From positions 17,444,260 to 17,508,259 of the forward strand of contig ML677364.1 in assembly GCA_007922305.1 (NCBI GenBank): a stretch of DNA of 64,000 nucleotides. The letters are read 5' to 3'. This DNA comes from Dermatemys mawii. Taxonomy: Eukaryota; Chordata; Testudines; Dermatemydidae. Below the pieces are notes generated by a model. The model had not been told where the DNA came from. It made no database searches and saw nothing but the letters and a program-made list of their open reading frames with translations. A program made the translations under genes and the position numbers. Positions 56,951 to 64,000 of the stretch are shown here, in pieces (position 1 is the stretch's first letter; every line of letters starts with the position of its first letter).

Positions 56951-57978
56951 TTCACAGGTCCTGTGCTTCGTTCTCACTCTGTTCAGATGCTGAGGGAAGG
57001 AATCAAAGGGGACATAAAGTGCAATACCTATAATACGCAGTCTCATCTTAAAGAAGTCCTGTTACAGGTGAGTAAATGAAGGTGAGTTACTTGTAATTCC
57101 TCTTTTAGTTTTTCCCTGCCTTACAGCCAAAAACATTTGAGGCCTCTCTCTTTTCCTGGGTAGGTGAAACCATGAGAGGCTTTATCAATCATAGCTTAAG
57201 TATAAGACCTTTCAGTTGTTGCTCTCGTTTTATCTTGACTTTAATCCTATGATTTCCCACCTTTGCTTCATTTTTTGTTGCATTTTATACCTGGAAAAAG
57301 AGAAGGAAAAAATCATTAAAAGGCATGAGATGAAAAAGTGAGGCACAGGTTAAGCACTTCCAGAAAAAAAGGAGCCAAAAGAATTGGACGGAAGAGAAGG
57401 GATCATTGTCTTTAATTCAGCACTAGACTGACATGGAACATGAGATCCGTAAAGGGAGGCTACTGTGTAGCCTTCAATTTATAAGTCAGAAGAAGAATGT
57501 ACAATATTTACCTGTTTCACGGAGAGTGGGGTAAGTTCCTAACTGCATGCTTTATGTGTAAATTACAAGAACAGAATTTGGTTTATTCCTCTCTGCCCCA
57601 TTGAGAATTGAGCCCTGGTCTAAACTACAAAATTACTTCAATGTAACTATATCATGAAGGGGTGTGCTCTCCTGTAAGCTTAAAGCATCTTCATGGCTGT
57701 AAATTTGTAGGGTAGAAGGGTAGTACACATTCCTGAGTCATAGCAAGTGAGGGTTGTAAGGTTTATTAGTGTTTGATATGCAGAGAGATCACCTTGGATG
57801 AAGGACATAATCAATGCACTTTTAGCAGCTAATAAAGCAAAGGACCCTAGCACAATAATTGAAGCTTACAAGTGTTACCACTATTCAAAGCATGTACAAA
57901 AGCCTCTATTAGTAAGTTAACTTGTCAGGCATCCTAATGTGTTAGTGATTCAATATGGCTTTTAACTACATATTAAAC

Positions 57979-58497
57979 CAGAGGTGGGCAAACTATGGCC
58001 CACAGGCCACATCCAGCCTGTGGGACCATCCTGCCTGGCCCTTGAGCTCCTGGTCTGGGAAGCTTGCCCCCGGCCCCTCCCCTGTGGTACCCCCACAACC
58101 TCAGCTCCCTGTACCACCAGTGCTCTGGCCCTCCACTCCTGCCAGCAAGCATGGTGGTGGGGCTGTGAGCTCCTGCTGTTCTGAGCGGCATGGTAAGGGG
58201 GAGGGGAGGTTGCATAAGTGCCAGGAGGTTCTGGGCGGGGGGGGGCAGTCAGGGGATGGGCAGCAGGGGACGGTTGCATAGGGAGTGAGGTTCTAGGGGG
58301 CAGTTAGAGGCAGGGGGTCCGAGGGGGTGGTCAGGGGACAAGGAGCAGGAGGAGTTGGATGGGTGAGGGTTTCTGAGGGAGGGAGGTAGGGGGTGGGGAC
58401 CAGGCTGTTTGGGGAGGCACAGACTTCCCTACCCAGCCCTCCATACTGGTTCACAACGCTCCTGTGGCCCTTGGGCCAAAAAGTTTGCCCACCCCTG
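57979..58497. mobile_element. hAT MITE (519 bp), GC-rich
   Basis: Ends CAGAGGTGGGCAAACTATGG and AAGTTTGCCCACCCCTG are inverted repeats. Flanks 57971-57978 TATTAAAC and 58498-58505 CATTAAAC match at 7 of 8 bases. The GC-rich interior produces four overlapping ORFs on both strands, none a gene. Confidence 0.92.
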
Positions 58498-59106
58498 CAT
58501 TAAACTGTAAGTAGGAAACAAAGGGATACAGTCCACAACTAAAACTGTAACCAGCCAAGCTTGTGTCAAAGTACATTTTGGTGGGTACTTTTAATTAACT
58601 GACTGTATACTCATTCATTAATACCCTGTTGAGAGTGATTATGAAGAAGCTTTGTGTCTTATTGGAGCCAGCCCTGAATTCTTAGGGGGTCCATGGTGCT
58701 CCCCCCAGAGGTTGGAACTATTTTTTTCTAACAAAGTTTGTTTAATCTTTATCACCTGCCCACTAAATCTACAGTAATGCACTCTCCTTGGAGAAGATCT
58801 TGAAAGTGCATCAGTGAATGAGCTGGGCACCAGTTACCTGAGATATCTTACCGATGATTCACTGCAGTAGTTAAGATTACTTGAGACAATCTTGCTCATT
58901 AGTGGCATTCAAACACTGTGATTTGCACTTTATACATTTCCCCTCCACATACACGCATCCATTTAATGTAATACTACTAGTAGTGCTAGCTTTGCATTTC
59001 CACAAATAAAATAAAGCTTCCCACAGCTGCAATTCTACACAGAAATATAACATAGCATTAGTTCAAGCTTCCAGGTGGTCTTAGAAGGGCAACTCCTGTC
59101 TAGGGT

Positions 59107-59112
59107 TTTATT
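59107..59112 (-). promoter_or_regulatory. Candidate distal poly(A) signal, NIPA2
   Basis: TTTATT reads AATAAA on the NIPA2 strand about 890 bases past the stop. Confidence 0.3.
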
Positions 59113-59692
59113 TGTTTCTCAAGAAAATGACATCCAGCAAGCGTTAAGTTGTTGCTGACAGAGGAAAAACTCTCTACAAGACAGTGAATTAGATGTGTTA
59201 GGGAGGAGAGAATACATCTGACAAAAGAAAAATTAGATTATCAGTGTCTTAAAAAGGATATCCATCATTTAGTTAGGACTTACACTGGACCTAACTTTTG
59301 ATATTAAATTGATCTTGAAGGCTTGCTAGGTTGTACAATTTCCTTTCCCTCCAAAGTATGGTCAAACAATTTAAAAACTCTTTAAATCAATTTAAATAAA
59401 AACAAACCATTATGAACATACTCTTCCTGAAATTTTACTGTTTTGAGTTTACTAATGCCTCAGTAGTAGTAATCAGTTTAACTAGTTCAGTTATATGCTT
59501 CCCACAAGTGCTGTAATTAGCCACTTCAGTGACATCCACTGTAAATTGCTCCCTACTACACCTTTCCATGCATTCCAAGTTAAGTTAATAGTTTTACACT
59601 TCCATATGCTGAAACAGACATGGTGAATATTCATTATGCAAAAGATTCAGGTTCATGTCAATGTGCTTACCACCAATGCAAAATTAAAGCAA

Positions 59693-59698
59693 TTTATT
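59693..59698 (-). promoter_or_regulatory. Candidate proximal poly(A) signal, NIPA2
   Basis: TTTATT reads AATAAA on the NIPA2 strand about 305 bases past the stop. AT-rich surroundings weaken the call. Confidence 0.4.
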
Positions 59699-60002
59699 TT
59701 TGATATAATTAAAATTGTCATTAGTGCAACAAGTCTTTCTTTAAAATGGAAAATTCAAATTAAAAATATTTACAAGTTTACACAGATAACTTAAGAGAAA
59801 AACAAATCATGTACTGAGGTCATTTCAGTGTGTCTTTTTAAAGTAAAAATAAGACAAATTAAAACTCCATCACTATTCTTGGTCCAAACTAATCAAACCT
59901 AAAAATTAACGATTGTCTGTACATACTGTTCAAGTACATCATCTGCTTTCAAACTCAGATATTTTACAGCAAAAAAAGTACAGAATTGTTCTTAACACAT
60001 TT

Positions 60003-60640
60003 TCAGAATGCTGCCAGACTTCCATTTCTCCTGGAGGGGACATTCTCGCTGGATTGTATTTCACCTACACAGGTTGAGCTTTCTTCATCATGACTGAAGC
60101 ATTCATATGTGGTTGGCAGAGTGCCATTGACTGCTCTGTCATCTTTCCGCAAGGAGACAGGCAGATTTGCTAGAGTGAAATTTACATCTTTAAAGGCATG
60201 CAATAAAAAGATCCCCACAATGATCGTGAGAAAACCACTGAAGGTGCCAATAATGTCAGCTGTAGACATGTGTTGCCACTCCTTGAAAAGGATAGCAGAA
60301 CAAGTTAAAACAGATGTTGTAAAGAATACATAATATATTGGAGTCACTATGGAAGTGTTGAATATATCCAGAGCTCTGTTTAAATAGTTGATCTGTGTGC
60401 TCACACAGATTATAAGACTTAACACCAGAATCCAGGACAAAGGATGTTTTAGCACAGGTTTTCCTGCAATCAGTTCCTTGATAGTGATGCCCAAGCCTTT
60501 CACACAGGAGACTGACAATGCTCCAATTACAGAGCAGATTGTTATGTACACAAGAATGTTGGTCTGTCCATGGCGAGGTCCTACCACAAATATCAGTATT
60601 AAGGACACAATGACGACAAATGTTGCAAAAACCACAAAAC
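60003..60640 (-). CDS. NIPA2: NIPA2 terminal coding exon, residues about 149-360 and stop
   Basis: Acceptor CTTACTGCAG on the minus strand, then GT completing Gly, then 211 codons and TGA at 60005-60003. It encodes the last membrane segments: [71 protein letters not shown] and [17 protein letters not shown], each separated by short loops. GPRHGQTN and [19 protein letters not shown] are signature loops of NIPA proteins. The cytoplasmic tail of about 55 residues is less conserved. GTG at 60635, which can look like a start, is an internal Val codon. Confidence 0.96.

Positions 60641-64000
<3,360 letters not shown>

Larger units (their letters stand above)
52896..59000. other. Convergent intergenic region between CYFIP1 and NIPA2
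   Basis: No gene is supported. It holds a repeat near 54380-54900, a fragment at 55785-55910, a DIRS-like gag remnant near 56530-56950 and a hAT MITE at 57979-58497. The stretch 52900-54000 and 57100-57950 is AT-rich with nothing recognised apart from a GGAA/GGGA simple tract at 54010-54037. Confidence 0.75.

Noticed and set aside
57955..58281. Four overlapping ORFs of 66-108 codons on both strands
   Set aside because: All lie inside a GC-rich hAT MITE with clear ends and target duplication.

Overview
The window is vertebrate genomic DNA, most likely from a turtle or another non-avian sauropsid. It holds small coding exons in long introns and is dense in sauropsid-type repeats: CR1 LINEs, hAT and Tc1/mariner miniature elements, a DIRS-type retrotransposon, MIR-like SINEs and LTR-like fragments. 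I recognised the repeat families from memory and from terminal repeats and target-site duplications visible in the sequence; no database search was run.

Two genes are identified with confidence. The + strand carries the last nine coding exons of CYFIP1 (7931 to 52319), about 390 codons covering human residues 863 to 1253. Every splice phase joins cleanly. Residues such as [27 protein letters not shown] and [12 protein letters not shown] identify CYFIP1 rather than CYFIP2. The - strand carries the last three coding exons of NIPA2 (62917 down to 60003), about 295 of roughly 360 codons. The two genes converge tail to tail with about 7 kb between their coding ends, as in human 15q11.2.

A third gene lies inside the 15.3-kb first complete CYFIP1 intron, on the opposite strand (15694 to 15026). 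It is a 222-codon reading frame with one fibronectin III domain and one membrane segment, and it resembles FNDC9. In mammals FNDC9 sits inside CYFIP2, not CYFIP1. This gene therefore looks like the CYFIP1-side duplicate of FNDC9, kept here and apparently absent from human CYFIP1. It is the most interesting feature of the window.

Layout: 1-7930, intron upstream of the first visible exon, with nested MITEs and an LTR-like block. 8019-23305, large intron with the FNDC9-like gene and many MITEs. 23450-44376, three long introns with a GC-rich foldback, CR1 pieces and a decayed DIRS element. 44450-52154, shorter introns, the last almost filled by a CR1 in antisense. 52320-60002, CYFIP1 3' UTR, intergenic repeats and the NIPA2 3' UTR. 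60003-64000, NIPA2 exons and introns; its first coding exons lie beyond the right edge.

No tRNA, rRNA, CRISPR array or prokaryotic-type operon was seen.
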